Of a stretch of 64,000 nt of DNA, positions 1 to 13,607 are shown in pieces. Origin of the DNA: Polytrichum commune (lineage: Eukaryota; Streptophyta; Polytrichopsida; Polytrichales; Polytrichaceae). The notes under the pieces were generated by a model. It was not told the origin of the DNA, ran no database searches, and saw only the letters and a program-made list of their open reading frames with translations. Made by a program: the position numbers and the translations under genes. Each line of letters begins with the position of its first letter. Positions within the stretch are counted from its first letter, which is position 1. Location: positions 42,934,440-42,998,439 of the forward strand of contig OX485807.1 in assembly GCA_950295325.1 (NCBI GenBank). Direction: 5' to 3'.

Positions 1-978
1 TTTTGCTGGTGATTTTCAATAAGAAGTATTATGAATTCAGTATTTATAAATTTCTCATTAAAAAACATGTATAACATGTTTGTAGGCCTTTACCTACAAG
101 TGGGTGGCAAGGGATTCAGATTGTGGACCTCATGGCCCCTACTTGGATGCCTTGGCCACCAACTCATTGCACTACACATGTACAAGGTGGTGCTATAAAC
201 CATTCTATATGGCAATGCCACTTTTATCTCGACATGTAAGGATTTATCAAGTAAGGATTTTCCAAGTAAAGTACTACACATCCATCCAACGTAAAAATAT
301 GTCCAAATAGATTTTTGGCAGATTCATCTCAAGTGACTTGGACTAGACTAATTTGGGGTCTTCAAACCTAAATCCAGTGTCTAAATAACTAAAATTGGTA
401 ATATACATAATATTTACTATTTCAATGCTTCTATGTTGGATGAATGAGACACACACTTGTATGCAGTAATTCGCTCTCTCCCACCTTATTAAATACTTAG
501 GAAGATGACTCACATCTAGATCTAGAAGGTCTCTGAAACTAAATAAAGCTAGAACATTCCGTCATGGACATTCAATAATTAAAATGGAATCTAGTGAGTA
601 AGTTTGAATGAGTAGCCAAAAATATAACAATTTTCAAGAGGAGAAATATATCATAATAAGAAGAGTTCTAAAGTAAACAAAGAGAGAACATTCCTCCATG
701 TGCATTCAATAATATACATGGAATCCGCTTGAATGGATTCTATATCTAATGAGTAAACATAGAATCTAGATCTATTGAGTAGCCCATAATATAAGAAAAT
801 CTCCACGGACCTTTTGCATGAAAAAGAAATGACACAACTCCCATATATGAAAGAAAAATCACTAAACATTATTCATACTTGTTGGCTTTCACACTAATTT
901 TAAATCTTTATTTTAAATTATTTTTATTTAAATATTTAGCTATATTATTTTTAATGTCACAGGACCCTACACTTGTAC

Positions 979-1328
979 CTCGGGGGGGAGGGGGGGCAGT
1001 GTGTTAAAAAGTTAAGGATATAGGTGCGAACAACCACTATTTTATAGGGGGGTATTACTTTCAATTCTCTTTTTTTTTTCACATGCTATCATTATGTAAA
1101 TTTCTACTTTGGGTTAATAGAAAAATGGCTTGCATTACTTATAATTCCAAATTACCTATTATTCCATACCCTATAGTACTTTAAAGGTGTCCAATGCCAT
1201 TTTTGATACCCTATATTACTCTTAAGTCCATTTATAAATTTTAGCCCCCATGTTTTTAAAATACCCTATCATTTGTTCGCACGTATATTGCTACTCCAAT
1301 CAATGACTACCCCCCCCCCCCCCCCGAG
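979..1328. mobile_element. hAT-like MITE with G-tract/C-tract ends and an 8-bp target duplication
   Basis: The element starts CTCGGGGGGG and ends in a long C run followed by GAG, so its termini are inverted repeats of CTC plus a G tract. It is flanked on both sides by the direct repeat ACTTGTAC (971-978 and 1329-1336), an 8-bp target-site duplication of the size made by hAT transposases. A second inverted pair lies inside: GTGCGAACAA near 1023 and TTGTTCGCAC near 1272. There is no ORF, so it is non-autonomous. The superfamily call rests on TSD length only. Confidence 0.6.
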
Positions 1329-3190
1329 ACTTGTACATGGATTGATGTTTGCCTGCACCTTCACTTCTCAAGGAACGACATGGATTGAAGGGGGGATTGA
1401 ATGAATCTTGAAGGCAAAAAATAGTCCACCATGTAAGAAACCACCTATATTCTAGTCTAAATTTGATGGCCCATATTCCTCTTGTGCATGAAGGGAGTGG
1501 TGCATGTTAGGATTGAATGCTAACAAGGGAAGATGATAACAAGATGTTTGTGGGATTAGTATGAGGCCAATGCCAACATCCCAAGTATAAGAGGGACCCC
1601 ACTTCTACACGTTGGGGAACAATGTTAAAAGCTTTGTGAGGCCAGACAAGAGAAAAGGAAGAGGGAAATTGTAACCTAGAGAAATGTATTGCACATAACT
1701 ATGATTGACTTCTGTTTCTATATTTAACACTTGACATGGGTTTCCATTTTCTTACCTTCATGGGAAGAACCCTAGATAATAAGAAGAAATCGATGCCAGT
1801 TTGAATAGCATGATACTTGAATAGTGTTGGTATGAATAGTGATGGTGTTTTTAGTGAATAATGCTAGGATGAACAATGCTTCTTGTGAAAAGTGCCGGGA
1901 ATATAACTCCACCCAAATTTTATGACGGTCAACTTGAATGCATGAACAACAACTGAATACTACTACTTTGTTCGAGGGGCCCACATAATATAGTTACTTA
2001 ATATGAGGATCTAGTAAACAAACAACTATGGTTAAGTGATGAGTGGAACTAAATCACAAATATGAGAATTTAATATCCACACAACAAGATTACTTGAATT
2101 GGAACACATTTTCGCACTTGTGTTAATTATACTTCTCTATCATGTCGTGTAAACTAAGATCGTTAAACACAACAGATCGAGTGTCGTCATCAACATCAAT
2201 TAGCAAAATAAACATAGCAAACTAATATGCTAAACAACTACCTCTTCAAGATGAGGGTTTCTCTCTCCAAGCTCAAGAAACTAAGAAGTCTTCTTAGAAA
2301 GCTCAAGAAACTCTGAAATTCACACACAAGAGTCAAGCTATCTCTCACTCCACAAAGGGAGAATCCAAGAGTGCAAGTGATGGAGAAAGAATGCAAAGGC
2401 TTTACTCATGATCTACTACACCATAGCCATAAGATAGCAACAACAAGCTCTCTCTCTCTCAAAACACACTCACAAGACTTGACTTGACAACAATGGCAAG
2501 TCAAGATGCCTTCCTCTCCACATAACCCCAATCCTATGTGGATTTCATCCATGGAGTGGATGAACAACTAACTAGGACTCCCAATGGAGTCCATCACTCA
2601 TCCAAACACACATGGACTCTTAATGGAGTCCATTTACTCCTAATTCGACGTGACTTAGCCCCCGATGTCAACTCACGTGACAATCAAGTAAGACTAGATG
2701 CCGAATGAGCACAAATGAACATAATTACTACAGACTAAAGTTTTATGCCATCTAGCAATTCAACACTACCTTTTCCTAATTGTATGATAAGTGAATTGAG
2801 GTACCTAAAGTGTATGGTATTAGGTAGTTCAACCGAAAATCTCTCAATAATTGGGGATGCACAACCTCAATATCATAGTTCAGGGTCACATGGGAAGGAG
2901 TTGCTAAATCTCAAGAGAATTCGATAGCTAGAATCTATAGGAACTTTTAAAAAGAAGAAAATATGGTTTATTTCATAGATTTGGGGTGCGTATTGAATGA
3001 CACAAAACATATAGCATCATGGATGTGTGCATGTGCCCTTAGGGCGGGTCTAGACTTGGAGTCAGGGCTCAAAAATGGGATGGGGTGCAAGAAATCCACT
3101 CCTCTCATTGGTAGAGAGGCTGGGACTCGCCTCTTCAAGTTTACACCATGAGTTGGGGCCAATTAACAAACAAATTATTTTATTCATCAT

Positions 3191-3264
3191 GACAATGGCC
3201 TCAAGCCTTGGAAAAGAGAGCTCCTAACCTTGTGGACTCTTTCCCTCTAGTTGAGGCCATTGTC
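3191..3264. repeat. Short perfect inverted repeat
   Basis: Arms GACAATGGCCTCAA (3191-3204) and its exact reverse complement (3251-3264) enclose a 46-bp loop. It may be a small MITE remnant. No flanking duplication is evident. Confidence 0.5.
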
Positions 3265-4358
3265 AGAGCTTTTATTTGCTTGTAGTAGTTTATTCTTTGA
3301 GCATTGAATAAGAGGGGAGAAATTCTAGATTTATTATACTTTAATCATTATTCATAGAATAGTTCATGAGTACGTTGGAGCCCTCTCATAATTGCAACCT
3401 CCAAGTGGCCCCAACCCCACCTAAATAGGTTTACACATGAAAGAAATGAATGGAGTTAGGTTACTTTCTTATTAATGGCCTTGGGGGCCCATTTGCATGC
3501 CACATGGAACATATTGGCCTTCGTTCATATTGGCCCTGGCCCCAAGTCTAAATAGGCCCTAAGTCCATAGTGCAACACGCTGCTCATAAAACTGTCATAA
3601 ATCTATTGATGAGTCGATTTTATCATGAGAACAATGAGAGCTAGACCTTGATTAAGCACCAAGAGTTCCAAAACTGTTAAGATGAGGCAGTTGTGTGCTA
3701 TAAAATAGGGTCAAGTACCCCGCATGCCAAATTATGTGCCTTGGTTGATTTTATTGCTATTAATTTCTATCTGAATTTATAGTTTTGAAGCGGATCAACA
3801 ATTTCACGACAAGCCTTTGCCCAAGCTTCCTAAAAGTTGGCATTGAATGTCCTATTGCATTGCAACCCTAGTACATGTTATCGGTAGACTATGAGAGGGT
3901 TTGATTTTGGGGTGTTGGATTCTCTCAAAGGCTGCAAATTGGCGCTCAACTGATAGGCCGGCTCACTTCCCATACCTGCAATTAAAATGGGAAAAAATAA
4001 GATTTGCCAAGTCTTTGTCTTGATCATGGATTAGCATTAACTAAGATCTCTCGAGCTCATAATGATGGTAATTCGTAGTGCAATTTTTATGTTTCTATAT
4101 TGGAAAGTGTGAGACCCTTTGCAGTTGGCTAAACTACCATATGAAGATGACTCCACAGAACTTGCTCAACTTTTACAATGTGATGTGGATTGATTGATAG
4201 GAAAGAGATCAAGATGTTTGTAAGTCACATACAAAAACTGTGTTACATAATAAGAATCTTTTTCTTCGATTTTATGTGAACTGTTTCTTTTCTTTGGTCT
4301 TCTTTGGTTTTACTTTTTGTTGTTCAGAAAAAGGAAATAAATAAATTATTTGAGTCAA

Positions 4359-7300
4359 TTAAAATAAGAGAAAATATGCCCAACCTGTTCTGGATTGTGG
4401 GCGATCCTTTGAGATGATGTTCACAGAGCCATTATATAATTCCATATTCTTTATTTGCTCCCTCCGTAGGGCAGGGCCAAGAGTACTTTGGCTTGTCTTT
4501 GAATTTAGGTTGTCATACAAAGGAGAGCTTCTTCCCATGCTCATTGTATCCCAACTTGGTGCGCCGGGTTTCAATGTTGCTTGTGGAATATGAGTCAAAA
4601 TATCCACTGGTACTGCATCACTGCTGGTAAAGACAAGGGGCTTCTTTGTTGTCTCATATAAGTATTGCTCAAAATCAACCTGTAGTTTTTGCAAATTAGT
4701 TGAGTTGTCTCATAGGGACAATTATCATTGCTGTGCATAGTATCATAAATAACTGTAGCATTGGCAATAAATATTTATATACATATATTGTTGAAGAATT
4801 TTCGACTCCTAGATACTTATGAAGTTGAAGAAACCTGAAGTTGATCTCGGTTTTGTTCAATTAGTTTAAGGAGATGCTCAATTTCTTTCTTCACTGCCCT
4901 TAGCCGGTTAAACCCTTCTTTATAGGCACGCTGCATTGTTATAAATTTTTTACTTGTTCATTACATCATCTAGGCACTCGTGTTGAAAACAGTGCATGAG
5001 ATAAGTCAATTACAAAGTTGTTGGGAATCTAGAAAGTGATTACATCATCTTGCATGTACTTGTTTCACACCAAAGTTCAAGTTGTCTGGCAAAAATCCTT
5101 CTAAGGTTTGTTGGTTTTTCCATTTTCAAATCAAATCTCAGCTCGTCTTTCAAGTGAATAGTGAGTCAGCTGGAGAGAGAAGTATGAGCACAATCAACTT
5201 TATAAAAACTCCTTAAGGGAAAAATGTTAGCATTTTCAATTCATGTTAAAGTTGCCATTATGTGTGTGATTTTGTATGTGACTAACCAACCTAGTGAATA
5301 TCTAATATCTAATTCTTCTGCTTTTCAAAAGATTGCAATTCAAGGCTGATCAAAGGGGTATTTGAAATATGTGAAATGATGTGTAAGCCATATGGGTGGA
5401 TATTGTAACTACGATTCCATACAATGGTAGAAGCACACCTTTTCAGCATTAATGAGAGAGATGAGATGTTCTTCTTCTTGGTCAGATTCAAACTTAGCAC
5501 CGCTTCCAGAGACAAGATAGATCCTAGCGCTTTCCAAACGGTGCTTCTCAATCTTTTCCTTCAAGTCATTAATATTCTGTTGGGAGGCCATATACAACGT
5601 AAGTAACACGTTGTATTGAAAAAAAAAAAAAATCCTTAAGTTATTAGCAGGATTGAACCATATTCATTCGATTTGGTTCAATTAGTGTCTCAAGATCATT
5701 CCCTCAAAGGGATTCTAGATGTTTGGAAACATGCAGAGTATCAATACCTATGTGATGTGATGTGTAAAACACGAGTTGTGCACTTAGTGCAGTTCAAAAC
5801 ATGTCGACTACCAAAACAAAGTTATTTACTTAGTAGCAACTACACTACCAAGCAATTAAATACAATACTTTATGCATTGCACTTTATCTAGGAGAACAAG
5901 TAAAGCACTAATGAGGGAGCCTAATTAAGCTTTCATGGCAATGAATATTTGGAAAAGTTTGCGTACCTCATGGGCATGATTCACCTTCTCACTAAGAACT
6001 TTTGCATCCTCATACATTTTCTTGAGCAAAGACTTGTTCTCCTCAAAAGCATCCCTTTTTGTGTAATTCTTCAAAAACCTACACTTCAAATCAAATTTGA
6101 AATTTGCTAATAGCACTTGGGAAGGTTTACTTATTATGATATGAGTGGTGCGTCTGTGTCCCTAGGTGCCCATGAGGAGAACTATCACCACCATTTAGTG
6201 GTTTTTATGTCGAGAAATGGCTTTACATTGCAGTCGCCCTATTTCATATTTAGCCACAAGCAATCTACGTGTGTTATCTTGTATAATTTGATTTGACATA
6301 TGACTAAACCTCTTTTTGCAAAAAGCCACTCCACAAAATGAAAGTCTCATCTTGTGTTTTGGCTTAAGTAACAATAGTTACATCAAACCCTCGAATATGC
6401 TCAAAAATCTCAAAATGCTTTTGTATTTTCCGGAAATAATCGTAACAACAACGTTGCCATTAATAATTGAATGGAGAATCTTTTAACCTTATAAGTTGCC
6501 TTAGCAAAAGAATTAGATACTTATTTAAAGGCCACTTCACCACTATTTGGAAGCTATTCACCAAGCACAAGCCTAGTGTATTTGTGTATCCGGGAGGTGC
6601 ACTTTCTTATAGAATGATGCGTACTTGACATTGTTGGAACCCACAATACAATTTCAGAAAGATATATATCTTTGAGTAAACTGTATGTTGTTTCAGGTTT
6701 AAAACAACGAACTATGATGGAATTCTTTTAATTGCACTGGGTTTTGGAGTTGTTCCTTGATTCATCACTCTTCATTTTATAAGAGATGATTCTGGCGATG
6801 CCTTAGATTGATATGTACTATAAGGTTAGCGATTCTCTTGATTATATTTATTCAATTATTTTAAAGCTTCATTTGAATACGGCATTTAACTTACAACTCA
6901 TAAGCTTTGTCTCGGTCAGGCATTTCGGCCTTATCCACAACATCTGGCCGTTGCACCTCACCTTTATAGACAACACACACTTTAGGGCTACTGAATTGTT
7001 GGTCATGGGATCCTACAATTCTTGGAGTGACTTTGGACTCAGTAATGACCAATTTGTCTTGTGGGCTATGATCCCCATTTTGAGATGGAGGGCTACTTGT
7101 CACAAATCTTGTGGCATTTTCTCCTGATGTGGCCTCACGCTTGCGGATGAAGGCAACAAGGATTTGGATCTCATTATCCCGTTGTTGCAACTGTCCAGAC
7201 ACAATCCACAACCAGAAAAAATGAACTGACTAGTCCATACAACCAACTAAATGATACGCCAACCTGATTAGTTCAAATTATTTTGTTTCTTTAATGGTAA

Positions 7301-10300
7301 TATGTAGCCCTGCAAGCTATACATATGCTGAATCCAAAAATGAGGAGGTCACTCTAGTTATGTGATAATTGACCATATGAATCTTGCCTCCTCTCCCTCG
7401 TCCCAACCATATATACCATTGAGGGAAAATAATAAAATGTGTTAGATTTCATGTTTGCACCTGGTATTGTAGGTCGTTTACTCGAGCTTGAAGGGTCTTC
7501 ATGCCTGTTGATTCTACAATTCCAAGATCTCCCATGTCTGGTTTCATATTATTTCCTGAACTTTGTGTATTTATGGCTTCAGTATTGTTGAGCATTTCCT
7601 TGAAAATTTGGAAGGCAGCTCGAATATGCATCATGCTGCCTGCGCATATAGACTCCCTGGTGTTATAAATTTGATTATAAGAGATATGTAGCTATCTTTA
7701 AGTCCGATATCTATACATGATTATGGTATTTCCTCCTGTTGAAGCAACTAGTAGGTTTTAAGTCCTCAAGAATGAAAATAGAATTATGGTCATGCCCAAT
7801 ATAAGCAACACAACCGAGATGCTTAGGACACAATTTTGGCCGTATGTGTATATATTTATGAATTGGTAATTTTCTTGAATTGAGGAAGGATTGGCAAGTT
7901 TTTATTTTATTTTTATACCTCCACAATGGAGAGCTGCATCCATGCTCCTGTCGCTGACAAAACCGACAACTTGACTGCGAATCACTTCTATTTCACTTGC
8001 AGTGAGTGGTGGCCTCTCTTCATTTTCCCCACGCAATATAGCAAGTTCTTCCTAAATCAACAATGCAAGATGTTAGAATAAAGAAGTAGCTGCAAGGGTA
8101 TTTTCATGTGATTCTAATGACAAATAGGGCACCATAGTCATTGAATGAAGCTCTGAAGTTTCAATAGGGACATTATAAGACACCTTGATTGGAAACAAGA
8201 TGGAATCTACAGAGTACACAAGTGCAAAACTTTCTTGTGTAAGGGAAACTATGCCATAGACGGGATGAAGACGATATGTACAAAAGAATAGTCACCTTTC
8301 GTGTTAAGTCTGAAGTACTTTTCATTTGATCACATTCTTATACAGATGATCCGCACCTTCAACTCAAACACTTGTTGCTTGAGCCGCTTGATGACCAAGT
8401 TGGGATCGATTTCTTCATTCAACATTACCTGTAAAAAACCATGCAGCAAGTATTACCTCAATTGCACTTTTAAGGACATTCAGTTTATACTTAAAAGGTG
8501 AGGTAGGTACCTTCGTTTGAGAACGTTCTCATATGCTAAAGATTTTCTATAACAGAGATTAGCTAGAAAAAAAGCACATAATGCAGAAAACATACATGCA
8601 TTCAAAAGCTGCAAGAATTTCTATCACACCTGGTTGGAAATCATTGCAACCCGTTGGGCAAACCGGCATGTGGAAATGGTTTCCTCTATTTGCTCTTGTG
8701 CAACAGTCACTGTTGCTATCATCACCTGCAACAAAACATAGAATATATGATGATTGGTAACCTTTTGCTACACTGTACAAGCAAGCACTGGAAATTAAAC
8801 AATTGTTCTTTCCTTATGATATGGTAGTTGTGAATTACTAGTGAGGACTCATAACCCAACAGAAGCAACTTTAATTTAAACATCCTTCAAGCACCCACTC
8901 AAGTTTAGTACTGATAGATAAATTAGGTGCATGGAAATTGATTCCAAATCCATCAATCAGATTTTTGAGGAAGCATGAATATGAAGATATTTAGAGGTTG
9001 GATTCGATACTGTGCGGCAATTGCCTCCAATTGAATCCCTAAGCACAGACGTCATCATTGAATTGCGGTAAGGAATATGGCTGCGCGGCTTCCCTTGGGA
9101 CCTCTCTTGCAAGGCCACTATCACCTGCCCCTCATGCCCCAATACCTTTACAAAGTTGCAAATAGCATATGACTTCCAAATATGTAAACTATATGTTAAA
9201 GCAACAGTAGCCATTCAATTAGAACTTTCATACTTTACATAGAGGGGAATAGTGTGGAAGGATTGTACCTGTTCAAGGAAGTGCAGAGACAAATTGATGT
9301 ACTTTGCTTCCCTTAATATCTGCACCTCAATACCAAAGAACAGAGAATTTTTTTTTGAGAATTAACCTTTCAAAAAGACTATGATCATGCATTCAAACAA
9401 AAGAGGGTAGTGTTGTGCTTCACTAGTGTAATTGATTGGTTGCAACTATGACTGTGTTGCTGCAAAACCCTTGCACCACATGAATCAAGTCAAGAATCAT
9501 GAGTCGTCACATGTCTTGTAGGTGTGCATGCATGCAAATCTTTCCAAAAAATTGTACTTGGAAAGTTAATATTTTCCCAAAATTGACATGATCTACCTGA
9601 CCATCCACTCCACTTTTCCATACACGTTCTGATCCAGCAAGATCCACAAGGTTGAGCTTTGATTTGCGCACTGTCTCTTCTCCAGTTTTACATGCAAGAA
9701 TATGAGCTGTGAATATGCAATGTGAACGTGAACTGGCCATATTCATAGGAGTGGAACTGATTACTCTGTTGGTCTCACCAACAAAGAGTAGGTTCAAAGC
9801 TTCCTCCTCATTTCTGACGGAAATCACAAGAAAAGTTCACAACAATTTGTGTCATTTTTTTATGCATGCGTTGACAAAATTACTTGGCTAGCTAAGAATA
9901 CATCTTGTCTAATCTAAGAATTTGGGACATGCAACATTCAATCTGGTTGTGAGAATCCCCTCCTGGAGGTATGCAACGATTTCCAGATCATATTTATCTA
10001 ATTCATTGCTAAGGCGATGGCAAGATTGACAAGATTAGGATCTGCATGATCTGGTTGTTGTTGAGGGTTATGTCTAAACAAAACCTATGTAAAGTACATG
10101 AGAACAAACACTTCTTCCCAACAATGCAATTTTATTTTATCACATTGTAGGACAATTTTAATGTCTTTGAGATATGCACGTGCATGTGCAAACACACACA
10201 TTATGACAATAAAGTACTCAGACTTCTACATTATGCTATTAAGCCAAGCCTCTGATCATGTTTTTGCATCTCAATTCATTAAATTAGCTGGCAACCTAGG

Positions 10301-11822
10301 CTATTCATTTCTATGGTTGCAAGCAAATGAGCAATCACTTTGAGAAGTTGATTGGAAGAGGCTCATGTGAGAAAGTAGAGCACCTACATACGTGGCAAGG
10401 TGCTGCGAAAGATTCCGGAGATGGAACATGCTGTCCTCATCTTCCAGCAACGTCACCTGACTCCAATGCAACCACATCATGTTTATTGTTACCAAAATAA
10501 TGACTAAATCCAATTTTCCTCAAACATATCCATTACCATGAGTGACTATATGTACTTGCTTCACAGTTTGCATTGTAAATTTATGTGTATTTTGACCGTC
10601 TATATATATATATGTATATATGTATATATATATCTTTGCCCAATTTTCAAAAGCCCCATGACTTGGTTGGACGGATCCTTCTATGTGGATTTGTCATTAC
10701 AAAGGATTTTCTATGCTTGAATCATATTACTATAGCGACCACTATACAAGAAACATCTGAAGATGGTCCATGTGCCCTAATTAACAACAATAAAAAATTG
10801 GAGAGGTATTACCAAGAAATAGATATGCCAAATTGGATTTAGAATGGATGGAATTTCCTTGTACCTTGGGCAAATCTTCCAAAGCTTTAGTTTCATGGTC
10901 AGGGTCGAGAAGGTCATAGCCTGTCTCATTGTAAATCTCCAGGTAGGAGAAATGCACGGTGTATGTGTAGTCGCTCCGCTGCGCGATTTCGCTGAAAATG
11001 AGAGAGAGGGCGCGCGGGATGATTCCACGGTCCACATAGCGCGCAGTTCCCCCAGTGATGGTGTAGGTCTTGCCAGACCCTGTCTGGCCGTATGCAAAAA
11101 TAGTGCCATTGTAGCCTTCCAAAGAGCTCACGACCACCTGCTCAGCCCAAAAATCCGACGTCAAAAGAGTAGTAAGCAATCGTGAACAAATTTTACATCT
11201 CATAACAGAATATATCTTAGCCCTTGGGTTTTGTTGTGTCTTGGATGCCACCTAGTGTAATACCCAACACTTCACAATGTATAATTCAGATAAGGTCAAA
11301 TGCCCTGCATGTTCATGACGATCGGCAGATTATGCTTAACCCCATTACATTGAGTCGACCGTAAAGTGATGCGGAACCCTTTTTCCTCTCACAAACTCGC
11401 ACAAAAATTTGACAACCATGTTGCTTTACCTGGAAACTGGTTGCTGAAGAGAGGTAATAGCCACATTAAATAAAATGCTTCCCAATCTCTCTTATTCTTT
11501 TCATATTATACTTTCCAGATAAAAGCTTAAGAACAAGTCTCACACATACACACCTCTTCAAGGTTACAATAGAGAATGTTTTTACCTGATGGGCGACTTT
11601 TTGGAATACTTCATCCTGCTTGCTCTCCTTATCAAAGATGTCGCTGAAATTGAAAGTGTAATGCTCACGCTGATGGTTGGTCACTCCGAGTGATCCAGAC
11701 CTTGGGATTGTCCATTTCACATTCCCCTCTTCTTGGTCAATCTCATATAAGGCAGTGGGTCCATTGTTAATAGGCCGGACCCTAAGATAAATGTCAATGG
11801 TACTCTCGAACCCCGCCCCCAT
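4359..11822 (-). CDS. Kinesin-9 family motor protein (KIF6/KIF9-like), 15 coding exons, 799 aa
   Basis: Microtubule motor ATPase; kinesin-9 proteins act in axonemes and cilia. Exons in coding order: 11586-11822, 10865-11137, 10392-10456, 9597-9813, 9269-9319, 9011-9124, 8630-8725, 8357-8428, 7919-8051, 7461-7639, 6895-7190, 5967-6078, 5439-5576, 4835-4930, 4359-4679. They sum to 2400 nt and close in frame. The N-terminal motor covers residues 1-351. The P-loop GQTGSGKT is at 96-103, switch I NMASSRSH at 216-223, switch [10 protein letters not shown] at 248-255, and HIPYRN at 297-302 is followed by [14 protein letters not shown], a KIF6/9-type signature. The neck (about 352-375) contains [14 protein letters not shown], also KIF6-like. 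The tail is charged and partly coiled coil. The length matches the family (about 800 aa). The start is the only ATG before the motor, two residues ahead of GFEST. Exon 15 could instead splice near 4386, but read-through to TAA gives family length. Motor identity is certain; KIF6 versus KIF9 subgroup is inferred. Confidence 0.92.
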
Positions 11823-13607
11823 TGCAGGAAAAAAACACTACCTACAATGCTTGCAATGTAGTGAGGCTTTTAGCCTGCTCAATACTTTCAATGCTCACAA
11901 TTGAGCCATGTACAAAAATTAACACTTTACAATATAGAAGTTATCCCTCTTGCCCTCGATAGCTTGTGAGTCTTCCCTTTGCATGGCCTCACAAGTTATG
12001 CATCAGGAAGGTATATTCTTAACATATAAACCAATATTTGCAATCAACGACAATAGAAACACGTGAACTTTGTCTGTCTCCAACACAAGTGTGCCCAGTA
12101 GCTCGGTTATAATCATAGCGAAATGGCCCATTTCCTGCAATGAATTAGGTTGAGAAGGGTGCCCATTTTTACTTCTTCACAAACTATCCCAGCTCTGTGC
12201 TATGAGATCCACACAAACCAAAGTACATAGTAGAGTCACATAGAATGAGCTCCGATCTTCGACAGAGAGTAGCCCAAGTGAAGATGAATTGGAAGCTACA
12301 GTAAGAGCTAAGCATTGACATGCATTCACAATTTCCTAAAGACAACCCACAGGAATGAGTCATCGGATTGCAAGTAACATTAGCATTTCACCTAATATCC
12401 ATGCAATGCGTCCGGACTGAAGGATTAAAGAGCATACTGCAATGTTTATGCAACTGAGAAATGCATAGAAATATCAAGAGGATGTATCGGAAAACCTTTA
12501 GTGAAAGTCCTGTAGTATATCAAGAAAATAGAGTTAGATGTATCTTGGAAATAAATAACAATGTTTGAATTCTAATTGAACTTGGACCTGGTGAACCTCA
12601 TAAAGAATCACACCGCCAACCACCAAACTACCACATGAGCCGACAGATACTTCAGCCGGTTTTCCTTCGACTGCGGATTGAGGATGGATGATGATTATTC
12701 TCATCTATGCCTCTGGATGATTCCTGATTAGGTACAAAACCTTACAAAGCATAGCTCTTCGCTAAACAGTCCGCATGTAGCAGTGCATAATTGACATATG
12801 GGTTACATCTAAGATGGATGATGTCCAAATTGGCATCTTTGTTATATGCAATAGAGAAGGTTCTGAAATCTTCAAGAATACTCGACAATACTCATGAACC
12901 AGATTCAACCAACAATGATCAAGGGAGATACCATAGTAAGTACAAACATGTGCGACCTGGTCGGACCCAAGTGGTGTTTCATTCAGACAGGTGGTTCACT
13001 GGTTTTAGCTGGACTATCCTTCCACCCGGGTCAAGTGCTTTTAGGCATCACAAATGTTTTGAAAACGTTACGAGTCCTCCTTGGTGAATGTATTCTAGGA
13101 TAATATAAGAGAAGAAAAAGTGTGAGATAAGCCAATCTTTCGAGGGGACTTTTTCTGTGGTTACTCTCCTCAAAGATGAGCTCCCCAGATTCTCCCACCA
13201 TATTGCTGCATTCTGGGGTAGAATTCCTATCAACACAACCGTCTTTGAGAATTAAGCTAAGCTAAATGGTTGCAGAACCTGGATTCATTGTATAGACTAA
13301 TTGGAAAACAAGCTGACTGTCAGCTTAATCACAGTCGTGACTGTCCAGCACAATCGCTCCTCAGATGGAAAGCACAGGATCTTTGTTCCAGTTATAAGAA
13401 CGAATCCCTCTGAGCTCTTACCATACAAAAAAATCCTTCTCAAGAAGAAAGTGGTCATCCAAGAAGTAAGCTGCAGAAACTGGTACAAAAATGGAGTCTG
13501 TATTTTTAGAGATGATCATAAACAGAACCAGGTTTCCCTTACAACATCTGATTTGAAGGCACAATTGGATCCTATGAGACTTCACTACCATTGTTTCTAA
13601 GAATATT
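11823..13607. other. Spacer between the kinesin 5' end and the eL27 3' end
   Basis: Both flanking genes lie on the minus strand, so this 1.8 kb should hold the kinesin promoter and 5'UTR and the eL27 3'UTR and terminator. I see no clear TATA element, no ORF of recognisable family and no repeat structure. Scattered short frames here look like chance. Confidence 0.5.

Larger units (their letters stand above)
1..4358. other. Intergenic spacer downstream of the kinesin gene
   Basis: No gene is supported here. All open frames are short, unrelated to families I recognise and without splice-linked partners. The stretch is AT-rich. It holds a hAT-like MITE (979-1328), a short perfect inverted repeat (3191-3264), and a stretch around 2430-2680 rich in CT runs and short local repeats. 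A segment near 1460-1760 has an LTR-like feel but no matching second copy or boundaries that I could find. Confidence 0.6.

Noticed and set aside
1460-2700. Possible LTR or solo LTR
   Set aside because: Some LTR-like composition, but no matching second copy, no target duplication and no primer-binding site found.
10595-10635. TA/TG-rich run as a promoter element
   Set aside because: It lies inside a kinesin intron; a simple microsatellite is the better reading.
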